A stretch of DNA of 64,000 nt from Chitinophagaceae bacterium (GTDB taxonomy: Bacteria > Bacteroidota > Bacteroidia > Chitinophagales > Chitinophagaceae), in the NCBI GenBank assembly GCA_023957125.1, contig JAMLHL010000014.1, positions 54,911-118,910 of the forward strand, given 5' to 3'. This document shows, piece after piece, positions 29,076 to 37,413 of this stretch. The first letter of the stretch is position 1. Every line of letters begins with the position of its first letter. Below the pieces are notes generated by a model. It searched no databases. It saw only the letters and a program-made list of their open reading frames with translations, and was not told the origin of the DNA. A program made the position numbers and the translations under genes.

Positions 29076-29178
29076 GGTTTCCTCCAGGCTGACGTTGATG
29101 CCCGATAATTTTGGAGAAAGGTTAACGCAACACGATTTCAATAACCTGATTTACTTCCTGTTGAACCCGAAACAATAA
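29076..29178 (+). repeat. Direct repeat, copy 2 (orphan tail of a CxxCH gene)
   Basis: About 90% identical to 28141-28243. It keeps an open frame that would read LTLMPDNFGERLTQHDF and ends in PKQ-stop instead of PKP-stop. It has no start codon of its own and directly precedes the FG-GAP gene. Confidence 0.9.
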
Positions 29179-29197
29179 CTCTTTAAAATTTGGCATC

Positions 29198-30406
29198 ATG
29201 CATATTTGCCGGTATAAGACAACCATAGCCATTGCGCTATTGTTCTTTCCATTGACCTACAGTATTGCCCAGGAAACAAAGAATGGCTTTAAAAAACATA
29301 TTATCAGTCATGATTTTATTTCCGAGGGTGTTGCCGTGGGTGATGTAAACAATGACGGGCAAATAGATATCCTGGCCGGTTCCTGTTGGTTTGAAGCCCC
29401 TTCCTGGAAACGCCACGATATTGACACTTTCCGGGTGTACGACGTTAAAACGCAGTATAGCAGGTCTTTTCTGAATCATGCGATGGATGTGAACCAGGAC
29501 GGCTGGATTGACCTGATTGTGATGGATTTTCCCGGGCTTAGCGCAGATTGGTTTGAAAATCCCGGAACGAAAGGCGGCTATTGGAAGAAACAACGGTTGT
29601 ACGATTATGTGGGCAATGAATCCCCTGTATTTGCAGACGTGGACGGCGACGGGCAGGACGATATTATTTGTGCTGATTCCAAAACCAACCAGATGATCTG
29701 GCTGCAGGCGCCGGTAAAGAAAGGAGAGACTGCGTGGACACGTCATGTGATCAGTGAAAGGAACGTATTGGGAACAGATATTCAGGGTCATGGACTGGGT
29801 TACGGCGATTTGAATAAGGACGGGCGAAAGGACGTGTTTACAAAAGACGGCTGGTGGGAAGGCCCGGCGGAGCCTACACAGCCGGGTTGGATTTTTCATC
29901 CGGCAGATATCGGGGAAGCGTGTTCTCAGATGCAGGTGGTGGATGTAAATGCCGATGGCTTACCGGATGTAGTAAGCGCTTCGGCTCATCGCTATGGTAT
30001 CTGGTGGCATCCTCAGTATAAAGACGAAACGGGTAATCTTTGGTTCAGTCATTATACCATCAGTTTTTCCACTTCGCAAACGCATGCAACCGGAATGGCT
30101 GATCTTAACGGTGACGGCCACCCTGATTTAGTGACCGGGAAACGATATTTCGCTCATCTGGAACGATTAAACCCCGGCAACAAAACCACGATAGATCCGG
30201 GAACTTATGAGAAGCCCGAACTTTTCTGGTTCGAATTAACCCCCGGTCAAAAACCTTACTGGACGGAGCATGTAATTGATGACGATTCCGGAGTGGGCAT
30301 TAATATTGAAGTGAAAGACATCAATGGAGATAACCGTCCGGATATTATCATAGCGAATAAACGTGGTATTTTCTATTTTGAAAATGTGATGGAGTGGCGA
30401 AAATAA
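29198..30406 (+). CDS. FG-GAP/VCBS repeat protein
   Basis: Secreted 402-residue beta-propeller protein with signal peptide (MHICRYKTTIAIALLFFPLT, ending near SIAQE). Repeated calcium-type blades are visible: VGDVNNDGQIDILAG, MDVNQDGWIDLIVMD, ADVDGDGQDDIICAD, GDLNKDGRKDVFTKD, VDVNADGLPDVVSAS, ADLNGDGHPDLVTGK and KDINGDNRPDIIIAN. It is the kind of protein often encoded with PVC-type and sugar-processing genes, so it probably belongs to the same operon as the upstream CxxCH gene, from which vapBC now separates it. Confidence 0.93.
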   Translation: MHICRYKTTIAIALLFFPLTYSIAQETKNGFKKHIISHDFISEGVAVGDVNNDGQIDILAGSCWFEAPSWKRHDIDTFRVYDVKTQYSRSFLNHAMDVNQDGWIDLIVMDFPGLSADWFENPGTKGGYWKKQRLYDYVGNESPVFADVDGDGQDDIICADSKTNQMIWLQAPVKKGETAWTRHVISERNVLGTDIQGHGLGYGDLNKDGRKDVFTKDGWWEGPAEPTQPGWIFHPADIGEACSQMQVVDVNADGLPDVVSASAHRYGIWWHPQYKDETGNLWFSHYTISFSTSQTHATGMADLNGDGHPDLVTGKRYFAHLERLNPGNKTTIDPGTYEKPELFWFELTPGQKPYWTEHVIDDDSGVGINIEVKDINGDNRPDIIIANKRGIFYFENVMEWRK

Positions 30407-30411
30407 TCGGG

Positions 30412-30640
30412 AGTCTCCCGCAGACAGCGCTGATTTCCGCTGAGGGGAGAGATGAGACCCTGCGTTGATCTGCGTGATCAGCGGGCAAACCATCTTCGCT
30501 CTTTGTACAGCAGGGGCTCCCGCAGATAGCGCTGATTTCCGCTGATGGGTGATATACTTTCTGACGATCTTCCCTCATGATCCGCGGAGACATTCACTTT
30601 CACGCAAAGGTGCAAAAGGCGCAGCGCGCGAGTCATCTAC
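30412..30640. repeat. Interspersed repeat with CGCTGATTTCCGCTGA motif
   Basis: CCGCAGA(C/T)AGCGCTGATTTC followed by CGCTGA occurs twice (about 30418 and 30523), with TGCGTTGATCTGCGTGATCA in between and CACGCAAAGGTGCAAAAGG after. These phrase-like repeats are typical of non-coding spacers in this phylum. No gene is supported in 30407-30687. Confidence 0.65.
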
Positions 30641-30687
30641 TGACTGCACCGGAGCCCGGCGACATTTCAAATCTTAAATTTCAAATC

Positions 30688-31860
30688 TTACGACCCCGGG
30701 TTGGATTCCACCACCAGCGTTTGTTTTAAGCGAAAGGCAACCGGTTGGTCCTGGCGCAGCGCCGGCTTCCATTGTGGCATTTTTTCAAACTTCTCCTCCA
30801 CTATTTCATTGATATCCTCGTTGCCGCCTTTTACTACGCGTGCATATACGGGTTTACCTTCTTTATCAATAATATAATCCACTGTCAGGTAAGCGGCCCG
30901 TTGTCCTTTCTCGAGGTAGGGTACCAGTTCCTTCCCCGTTTCATCCAGAAAGTGCTGAAAGGCCTTGATCCCCCCCGGGTAAACCGGCAGGCTGTTGACC
31001 ACTTTCGCCAGTTCATTTTCCGGAATAGGAACTGTTTTCTCCACTAATGGTTTTCTTTCTTTCACTATTTTCTGTTCCACGGGCCGGAGGTCTTCAACGA
31101 GGTATTGCCCGTTATTACCCACCATCACTATGGGTACCTGTTTGTATTTTTCAAAATAATTATACGCAATTTCCAGGTTGTTGGCCAGCGGTTTATAATT
31201 GCGGTAGATCTTCAAATATCTTTCTAAATAATCCAGGCTTCTGGGATTGTTGAACTGAACAGGAAAAATGTGTACCGGAATATAATCCTGTCCCATGGCG
31301 CGGGCATAGCTGGTAATTACGTATAGATCCTCAATCTGATCATTGGTAATAGGAATACAGCCCTCGGTTACACACGACCCGTGAATAAAAATATCCCCGC
31401 CCGGGTAGAGAGAATCGCTCAGCAGTTTGTCGGAGGCATTGGGATAATTGAGTCCTAACGACAAATGATAAGCGCTGTTGGGCTTAAATTCGGTGATGTA
31501 GTAGAAGCCTTCAGGCACCTGGTAATCTCCCTGCATCCGCTTTGGCCCCAGGGAACCCGCCATGGCACATACTTTAAAGGTTTTGAACAGCTTATAAGGT
31601 TCGTGGATACTGTTCTTTACCCATACCTCCAACTGGCTGTCGTATTTAAAAGAACGCAGGTAAACATATTTCGCGGGCCATTTCAGCCCTTTCACTTCAA
31701 ATTGCCGGCGCAGGGTATCTTCCTTCCGTTGAAACACATCCGCTACTTTTGCAAATGACTTCTGGTAGTCAACAAATGAACTCTGTCCGTTTACTCCGTA
31801 AGATACGGTTACAGCGAAAAAGATTACAGGAATATATTTAAGCTTATACATTGATTTCAT
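30688..31860 (-). CDS. L,D-transpeptidase (YkuD/YafK-like) with a TonB C-terminal-type domain
   Basis: Periplasmic protein of 390 residues with a signal peptide (MKSMYKLKYIPVIFFAVTVS). Residues about 60-215 form an L,D-transpeptidase domain with the catalytic pattern IHGSCVTEGCIPI (His and the second Cys about residues 156-166). Residues about 285-386 (VYPGGIKAFQHFLDE, TVDYIIDKEGKPVYARVVKG, PQWKPALRQDQPVAFRL) match the fold of the TonB C-terminal domain of energy transducers. L,D-transpeptidases cross-link or modify peptidoglycan; the TonB-like tail may bind an outer-membrane partner. No membrane anchor other than the signal sequence is seen. Confidence 0.87.
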   Translation of the reverse strand: MKSMYKLKYIPVIFFAVTVSYGVNGQSSFVDYQKSFAKVADVFQRKEDTLRRQFEVKGLKWPAKYVYLRSFKYDSQLEVWVKNSIHEPYKLFKTFKVCAMAGSLGPKRMQGDYQVPEGFYYITEFKPNSAYHLSLGLNYPNASDKLLSDSLYPGGDIFIHGSCVTEGCIPITNDQIEDLYVITSYARAMGQDYIPVHIFPVQFNNPRSLDYLERYLKIYRNYKPLANNLEIAYNYFEKYKQVPIVMVGNNGQYLVEDLRPVEQKIVKERKPLVEKTVPIPENELAKVVNSLPVYPGGIKAFQHFLDETGKELVPYLEKGQRAAYLTVDYIIDKEGKPVYARVVKGGNEDINEIVEEKFEKMPQWKPALRQDQPVAFRLKQTLVVESNPGS

Positions 31861-32132
31861 AGATATCGTAAACTAACCGGGAATGCAACTGACCTGTTGT
31901 TTAACAAATATCAACCGGATTTTAATTGCAAATATCATGCTTAAATTAATATTATGTTATTTGTTTTTTCTGAAGGGTGCATTTGAAATCACCCGGCTTA
32001 GCCGCTTTATATTGAAACAGGATGCAGATCGCTTTCTTTCAACGTTAAAAGATACGGTCTATTTTATTAATATGTGTTAAAGTCTTAAAATTCCGTCTGT
32101 TTATTATCTTCACAGGATATTTTAAAACAAAG

Positions 32133-33263
32133 ATGCTTAAAGTTGGAATTTTGGGCGGCGGTCAGTTGGGCAGAATGTTGTTACAGGCTGCAGCAAATTA
32201 CCCGGTAGAAACCTTTGTGATGGAAAATGAGCCGGATTGCCCCGCAGCGCATCTCTGCCATCATTTTATTAAAGGAGATATAAGAGATTATGAGGACGTT
32301 TTTAATTTTGGAAAGGGGCTGGATGCGATTACCATTGAGATTGAATCCGTTAATGAAGATGCTTTGGAGGCGCTTGAAACGGCAGGCGTGAAGGTTTATC
32401 CCCGCCCTTCTGCATTGCGTATTATTAAGAACAAGATCCGGCAAAAGCAATTTTATGCAGAGCAGGATGTGCCGTCGCCGGGGTTTGTGATCACCCGGTC
32501 TTTACAAGAGTTGGCGCAACATGCAGATTTTTTGCCCGCGGTGCACAAAATAGGTGCAGGGGGATATGACGGACGAGGGGTTCAGGTGATCAGTTCCATT
32601 GAAGATATTCCTAAAGGCTTTGATGCGCCTGCGGTGCTGGAAAAAAAGATCAGCATTCATAAAGAGATTGCCCAGATCGTTGCGGTGGATGAGCAGGGGC
32701 ATGCTGCGCTGTATCCCCAGGTGGATATGGTTTTCAATCCCGAACTGAATTTACTGGATTACCAGATCAGCCCCGCAGAATTGAAGGATGCTGTGTTGTG
32801 GAGGGCGGAAGCCATCGCGCTGAAAGTGGTAAAAGCCCTGCAGAGCCCGGGCATCTTTGCAGTAGAGCTGTTTGTGGATAAAGAAGGGGAAGTGTATGTG
32901 AATGAAACGGCGCCCAGGGTGCATAACAGCGGGCATCATACCATAGAGGGAAATTACAGTTCGCAGTTTGATATGCTTTGGCGGATCATATTACAATACC
33001 CGTTGGGCAACACCGCGGCTATCCTTCCGGCAGCTATTGTAAACATACTGGGCGAAGAAGGTTACAGCGGGAAGGCAAAATATGAAGGACTTCCGGAGGT
33101 GTTGGAAATGGAGAACGTATTTGTGCATATTTATGGAAAAAGGGAAACCCGGCCCGGGAGGAAAATGGGACATGTTACCATTGTAAGCGCAGACCGGCAG
33201 GATCTGCTCCATAAGCAAAACCGCATCCGGCGACTGTTGAAAGTAGTGAGTGAAGGTGATTGA
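32133..33263 (+). CDS. purK: N5-carboxyaminoimidazole ribonucleotide synthase
   Basis: ATP-grasp enzyme of purine synthesis converting AIR and bicarbonate to N5-CAIR. The 376 residues show the N-terminal GILGGGQLGRMLLQAA, ATP-grasp segments (KIGAGGYDGRGVQV, FAVELFVDKEGEVYVNETAP, RVHNSGHHTIEG) and a normal length. It is followed after 59 bases by purE, its pathway partner, and the two are likely one operon. Confidence 0.96.
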   Translation: MLKVGILGGGQLGRMLLQAAANYPVETFVMENEPDCPAAHLCHHFIKGDIRDYEDVFNFGKGLDAITIEIESVNEDALEALETAGVKVYPRPSALRIIKNKIRQKQFYAEQDVPSPGFVITRSLQELAQHADFLPAVHKIGAGGYDGRGVQVISSIEDIPKGFDAPAVLEKKISIHKEIAQIVAVDEQGHAALYPQVDMVFNPELNLLDYQISPAELKDAVLWRAEAIALKVVKALQSPGIFAVELFVDKEGEVYVNETAPRVHNSGHHTIEGNYSSQFDMLWRIILQYPLGNTAAILPAAIVNILGEEGYSGKAKYEGLPEVLEMENVFVHIYGKRETRPGRKMGHVTIVSADRQDLLHKQNRIRRLLKVVSEGD

Positions 33264-33322
33264 GTTATGGCGTTGACCCCTGTTGAAGAAAGATTCTTTT
33301 ACAAAATTTAAACCTGGCTGAT

Positions 33323-33847
33323 ATGTCAACTATATTACCCTTAGTGGGAATTATTATGGGAAGCGACAGCGACTTAGCGATCATGCAGGGCGCCGCAACG
33401 GTTTTACAGGAATTTGATATCCCTTTTGAACTTACCGTGGTCTCTGCTCACCGCACCCCGTTGCGGATGGTGGAATACGCTACCAATGCAAAAGAGAGAG
33501 GGCTTAAAGTGATCATTGCCGGAGCGGGAGGCGCGGCTCATTTACCGGGGATGGTAGCCTCCCTGACTACATTACCCGTAATTGGGGTGCCGGTGAAATC
33601 TTCAAATTCCATTGACGGCTGGGATTCTGTATTATCTATTTTGCAAATGCCCAATGGCATCCCGGTGGCTACCGTGGCTTTGAACGCCTCAAAAAATGCC
33701 GGTATCCTGGCGGCAAATATCATCGGCGCATTCGATAAGGAGGTGGGAGAAAAACTGGCGGACTATAAAAAAAATCTTGAAGCCGCCGTGTTGAAAAAAG
33801 TGCGGTATGTGAAGGAAGAAGGATGGCGCAATGATTTTGACCGGTAG
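33323..33847 (+). CDS. purE: N5-CAIR mutase (class I PurE)
   Basis: 174 residues. Class I PurE rearranges N5-CAIR to CAIR and depends on PurK, which is encoded directly upstream. Signature motifs are [40 protein letters not shown] and GVPVKSS; all active-site residues are present. The TAG at 33845-33847 is followed by a gene-poor region with remnants. Confidence 0.97.
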   Translation: MSTILPLVGIIMGSDSDLAIMQGAATVLQEFDIPFELTVVSAHRTPLRMVEYATNAKERGLKVIIAGAGGAAHLPGMVASLTTLPVIGVPVKSSNSIDGWDSVLSILQMPNGIPVATVALNASKNAGILAANIIGAFDKEVGEKLADYKKNLEAAVLKKVRYVKEEGWRNDFDR

Positions 33848-33863
33848 GTTTTGTTTGGCCTCT

Positions 33864-34028
33864 TCAATATTTTGCAGGATTGGGTTTCTGAAAGATTTTC
33901 ACATCGAAGCCTTCATTGCCGATTTTAACAAACCCGGTTACACTCTTACGGGCAGGGACTTTATGCAGGTTGGGAATTTGTATTCCGTCCGCCGATAACC
34001 GCTGCTGATTGAAAATATGCTGATGAAG
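33864..34028 (-). pseudogene. 3'-end remnant of an unidentified gene
   Basis: Reading the minus strand from 34028 to a TGA at 33864-33866 gives 54 codons without an ATG, including GIQIPNLHKVPARKSVTGFV and KIGNEGFDVKIFQKP. The composition looks protein-like and differs from neighbouring non-coding DNA. An in-frame TAA lies just upstream, so only a tail is left. I do not recognise the family. It borders the toxin-antitoxin block, which may have replaced the rest of the gene. Confidence 0.35.
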
Positions 34029-34150
34029 TTAAGTACAAAAGCTGATAGATATTCGTCTGCTGGAACTAAAGCTGGGAGATGGCAATTAGCTGATGTTACA
34101 ACGTATAGCCCAACTTGCAAAAAACCAAATGTTGGCAGAAGTACATGTTA

Positions 34151-34507
34151 TCAGTAGGCCTGAATTAAAACCTCTGTCGGGATGTGCCATTTCTTATGCA
34201 GTTGCCTGATCATGTCCAATGATAGTTTGCGTTTTCGATTAAGAATTTCACTGGCTCTGCTTTTTTGTCCTACAATATCTGCTAAGTCAGTTTGGGACAA
34301 ACCGGATTGCTCCATACGAAACTTTATAGCTTCGATGGGGTCGGGCAAGTCAATCGGAAATTTTTCGCCTTCATATTTTTCAATTAATAAACTCAATATT
34401 TCCAATTCATCGCCTTTGGGTGTCCCTTTCTTTGCATCAAACAGATTTTCAAGGCGAAGCATGGCTTGCTCATAATCTTTTTTTGTCTTGATGGGCTTGA
34501 TGTTCAT
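34151..34507 (-). CDS. higA: HigA-like antitoxin (HTH)
   Basis: 118 residues with an N-terminal helical region and a C-terminal Xre-type helix-turn-helix (GLSQTDLADIVGQKSRASEI, NRKRKLSLDMIRQLHKKWHI) of the HigA class that is encoded after its toxin. The start lies one base after the toxin stop codon on the same strand, so the two are co-translated. It should bind the toxin and repress the module. The block is AT-rich compared with purE. Confidence 0.9.
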   Translation of the reverse strand: MNIKPIKTKKDYEQAMLRLENLFDAKKGTPKGDELEILSLLIEKYEGEKFPIDLPDPIEAIKFRMEQSGLSQTDLADIVGQKSRASEILNRKRKLSLDMIRQLHKKWHIPTEVLIQAY

Positions 34508-34508
34508 A

Positions 34509-34802
34509 TCAAATTGTTTTTGCGTTTATTTTATCATATTCGACATGTGTCCCGATAAACCGAGCCCAAACCATTTGATAATCAAAATTTATTTTCACAA
34601 TAAGTCGGTAGGCGTTCCCTTTTATATTGAAAACAATTCCGTCGTTTCCAACGATACTTGCACTTGGATACTCCGCCTTTATTTCATTTGGGTTAGTCCA
34701 TTTAGCTTTTGATGTTTCATGGAACCATGATTTTAATTGCTGTTCACAGCCATTATGCTTCTCCCAAAATTCTCTAAGTATCTTTTTGGCTATTACCCTC
34801 AA
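34509..34802 (-). CDS. higB: HigB-like mRNA interferase toxin
   Basis: 97-residue RelE/HigB-fold protein: RVIAKKILREFWEKHNGCEQ, an ASIVGNDGIVFNIKGNAYRL core and the closing VWARFIGTHVEYDKI, typical of HigB toxins that cleave ribosome-bound mRNA. Translation starts at TTG (34800-34802); no in-frame ATG lies between it and an upstream stop, and the residues that follow match the family start. The antitoxin follows immediately, in the toxin-first order characteristic of higBA. Confidence 0.9.
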   Translation of the reverse strand: MRVIAKKILREFWEKHNGCEQQLKSWFHETSKAKWTNPNEIKAEYPSASIVGNDGIVFNIKGNAYRLIVKINFDYQMVWARFIGTHVEYDKINAKTI

Positions 34803-34925
34803 CTTTATCGTTTTGCCAATAATAATAATAAGTTACCAATTTGGGAAATTTGTTTTTGTCTGCCTGTTGAAGATTGTCGGGTGCATATTTTTGCCAATGC
34901 ACCTGTTGTGCGTTCGGCATATTTG

Positions 34926-35249
34926 TTAGTAAGCCAATTTTTTATTGTTCAGTTCTACGTTGAAGTTCACTTTCGCACCCAAAGCGTCAAATACTTTCAG
35001 AATGGTTTCAAATCTCGCATTTTTTACACTGTTTTCAATTTTTGAAATCTGAGCTTTCTGCACGCCAACAAGGTCGCCCAATTGTTCTTGAGTTAAGTTA
35101 CGTTCTTGTCTTGCTTGCTTAATAGCTTGCCCTAACAAGTCTATTCTCAACTCATTTTCAAATGCCTCACGTCTTTCAGTTCCACGCTTGCCAATGTGTT
35201 TGTCAATCATGGTGTCAAGCGAAACCGTTCTAAATTTATTTGTTGCCAT
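34926..35249 (-). CDS. Xre-family antitoxin
   Basis: 107-residue helix-turn-helix protein (QARQERNLTQEQLGDLVGVQ, KAQISKIENSVKNARFETIL) ending in a strand that resembles those binding RelE-type toxins (VNFNVELNNKKL). It begins three bases after the toxin gene on the same strand. It lies 123 bases upstream of higB, so two toxin-antitoxin pairs stand in tandem. Confidence 0.9.
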   Translation of the reverse strand: MATNKFRTVSLDTMIDKHIGKRGTERREAFENELRIDLLGQAIKQARQERNLTQEQLGDLVGVQKAQISKIENSVKNARFETILKVFDALGAKVNFNVELNNKKLAY

Positions 35250-35252
35250 AAT

Positions 35253-35600
35253 TTATTTATTTTTCGTCTTGTTATCTAAATATTGTTTTCTTATTTCTTC
35301 CGCCTTCTTAATTTCTTTAGGTGGTGTCTTCTGTGTCTTTTTCAAAATGCCATGTGTCGCTACAACCAAAGTTTCCTTACTTTCTGTTTTGTCCCAAAAT
35401 GAAAAAAGTCGGTATGCCTTACTGTTGTACAAAGTCCTAAATTCCCAAATGAAGTCATTCAGTTTTTTAAAAAGTTTATTGTCATTTACAAATTGAGCTT
35501 TCTTAATATTATAGTAAATTTTTTCTCTCGCTTTGTCGTCAATGTTATCTAAGAACTCAATAGCTTCTGGCAATAATTCAATGTCGAAGTTTGGCTTCAT
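35253..35600 (-). CDS. RelE/ParE-superfamily toxin
   Basis: 115 residues: FDIELLPEAIEFLDNIDDKA, KLFKKLNDFIWEFRTLYNSK, AYRLFSFWDKTESKETLVVA and THGILKKTQKTPPKEIKKAE. This is the phage-derived Gp49/HigB2-like branch of the RelE superfamily with the conserved R-x-F-x-F core and a Lys-rich end. Toxin precedes antitoxin, as usual in this branch. Probably cleaves mRNA on the ribosome. Confidence 0.9.
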   Translation of the reverse strand: MKPNFDIELLPEAIEFLDNIDDKAREKIYYNIKKAQFVNDNKLFKKLNDFIWEFRTLYNSKAYRLFSFWDKTESKETLVVATHGILKKTQKTPPKEIKKAEEIRKQYLDNKTKNK

Positions 35601-36002
35601 TCACAAATTTCGTCAAAAATACAAATTTCCCAATGGGGAAACAAACGTTTTATGTCAAAAATTGAGAATTGGTAGATTTTTCGTCTGTTTATGTCTTGGT
35701 AAATGTTCGTTAATACTGACACCCAACAACGCTAATTTATGATATAATGCGCAGTAGTCGGAAAAAAATATGCAGTTGGTTATTAAGTGTTTACCATAAA
35801 CCTTCAAGAGAGCCGACTATATTTACCGGTTTTTTCTTGCTGACGTGGGAATACGGCCCGCTCGTCTTGATGTTGAAATGCCCAACAGTTCTTTGATAAA
35901 TCTTATGTCCGCTGATTGACGTGTTGAACGGAATGTACAAACCGGGCTGTCCGCATCCCCACTGGCCAATGTGATTAATAGGATCGTTTTCATGATCCAC
36001 TA
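35601..36002. other. Low-density stretch between toxin gene and thioesterase
   Basis: Contains the toxin promoter region and ACACCCAACAACGCTAAT near 35718, which resembles boundary sequences of accessory genes in this phylum. The only open frame (35791-36000, minus, 69 codons) is listed separately with low confidence. Confidence 0.4.
35791..36000 (-). CDS. Uncertain small open frame
   Basis: 69 codons (MDHENDPINHIGQWGCGQPG...) starting immediately after the thioesterase stop. The composition is protein-like with many Gly, His and Pro, but no family is recognised. It could be a small downstream gene of the thioesterase transcript or a remnant. Confidence 0.3.
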   Translation of the reverse strand: MDHENDPINHIGQWGCGQPGLYIPFNTSISGHKIYQRTVGHFNIKTSGPYSHVSKKKPVNIVGSLEGLW

Positions 36003-36440
36003 TTAATCCCCGCCTCCTAATTTCTCTTTCGCTGCCCCTGGTACGGAAACTATCTTTTGAGTATCGTAATTAAAACAAACCATGCCGGTTTTGGCATTCG
36101 CGATGGTAATGCGTCTCTCGTCCCTTATCGTTTCTATCAGATAAAAAAGATCAAAACTCACGCGCGTAAAGTCTGAAGCACTAACGGAAATGATAGCGGT
36201 ATCTCCATAGAAAAGCTCTTTTTTAAACGCTATGGCCACATCGCCCATGATCAGACCCACGCCTGCAAAATTTTTTTCATCGTATCCGAAGTGTTTCAGA
36301 AACCGCATCCTGGCTTCATGGAGAATAGAAAGCACGCTATCGTTTCCGGCGTGTCCGCCATAGTTGATGTCGGTGATCCGGATAGGGATGCTGGTGGAAA
36401 AAGAAAACCGTTCGGGTAACTCAAGTTTGATCCTTGCCAT
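36003..36440 (-). CDS. Hotdog-fold acyl-CoA thioesterase
   Basis: 145 residues of the 4HBT superfamily. RITDINYGGHAGNDSVLSIL contains the catalytic Asp and His-bearing turn, and EARMRFLKHFGYDE the long hotdog helix; GLIMGDVAIAFKKELFYGDT and TGMVCFNYDTQKIVSVP complete the sheet. It most likely hydrolyses an acyl-CoA in the cytoplasm; the substrate is not predictable. Stands alone between the sigma/anti-sigma pair and the remnant region. Confidence 0.88.
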   Translation of the reverse strand: MARIKLELPERFSFSTSIPIRITDINYGGHAGNDSVLSILHEARMRFLKHFGYDEKNFAGVGLIMGDVAIAFKKELFYGDTAIISVSASDFTRVSFDLFYLIETIRDERRITIANAKTGMVCFNYDTQKIVSVPGAAKEKLGGGD

Positions 36441-36494
36441 GGATAGCGTTATTGATTGAGCGATAAAGATAAACAGAAGGGAAATAAAGAAACA

Positions 36495-37400
36495 CTATTG
36501 ATGATTGTGCTCCTGCAGCAATTTCATAAGCTCTGCAATATCCATAAAATTTTGGGACGTCGGAACAAAAGAAGAATGTCCCACCTTTTCTTTCCAGGTT
36601 TTGAACTGATTTCGCCAATACCTGCTCTCTCTTAAAATCACATCCAGCATTTCTTCCGTTTCATTACCGTTGAGATATTGGATCGTATGCCGGAATTTGG
36701 CTGATACCCGTACAGACTCCCCGTTAGGCCCTGTGATGTAAAAATAACTGTTCGGCAAATCCAGCAGACTTACGTCTTCCTTTATTTCTCCTTTCAGGTT
36801 ACGGATCTTCCTGTCCGTTGTGGATTCGATGCGATAGCGATCGCTGACGGGAGTAGGATCGGGGGGGACGGATGAAATAGAAAAGTGGTGTTCCGTTTCC
36901 TCCCGGGTGACGATTTCCGGCTCACCGGTGGTGGTAGCAGCAGGCTGAATATTTCTTTTAGGTTGATAGTCAGAGGCGATTAAAGGAATAGCAGCGGTTA
37001 CATCTGGCTTTTGGTGAATACCGCCCCGGGCCTCCTCTTTCTTCGTTGATTGATGGTTTTCTTTATGTACAGGCAATTGAGCCGTGTCCGGATTGCCGCT
37101 GGACGCACCGGTATTACTTTTTTCCGTTATAAAATAGTTGACCGTAAAAAAAGAGATGCCTAAGAGCGCTGCTGCCACACCCACGCCCAGCCACTTTTTG
37201 AAGGCTGAAATCCGGGTTTCCTTTTGCGTATCCAGGGCTATTGCTATCCTGCTCCAACTGTGGTCCGGGGGGGCTACTTCGTTGAACAGCAACTTATGCC
37301 TGAAGACCAGGAACTCATTGTCGAGGTCGTGTTCAATCTTCTCCCACACCTCGCCCGGAGGACTGATTTTGTGATTATATAGTTCTTTCTGCCAGTTCAT
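36495..37400 (-). CDS. Putative anti-sigma factor (membrane protein)
   Basis: 301 residues from the ATG at 37398-37400; two GTG codons just before it could also start translation. The N-terminal cytoplasmic part (MNWQKELYNHKISPPGEVWE) is followed by one membrane helix (about 92-111, GVGVAAALLGISFFTVNYFI), a long low-complexity periplasmic linker and a folded C-terminus (SYFYITGPNGESVRVSAKFR). It starts 13 bases after the ECF sigma gene, the usual place of its regulator. No named domain is recognised, so the role is inferred from topology and position. Confidence 0.75.
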   Translation of the reverse strand: MNWQKELYNHKISPPGEVWEKIEHDLDNEFLVFRHKLLFNEVAPPDHSWSRIAIALDTQKETRISAFKKWLGVGVAAALLGISFFTVNYFITEKSNTGASSGNPDTAQLPVHKENHQSTKKEEARGGIHQKPDVTAAIPLIASDYQPKRNIQPAATTTGEPEIVTREETEHHFSISSVPPDPTPVSDRYRIESTTDRKIRNLKGEIKEDVSLLDLPNSYFYITGPNGESVRVSAKFRHTIQYLNGNETEEMLDVILRESRYWRNQFKTWKEKVGHSSFVPTSQNFMDIAELMKLLQEHNHQ

Positions 37401-37413
37401 CACCACAATAGGA

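Noticed and set aside
31883..32080. 65-codon open frame before purK
   Set aside because: Composition resembles translated AT-rich spacer; no ribosome site or family resemblance.
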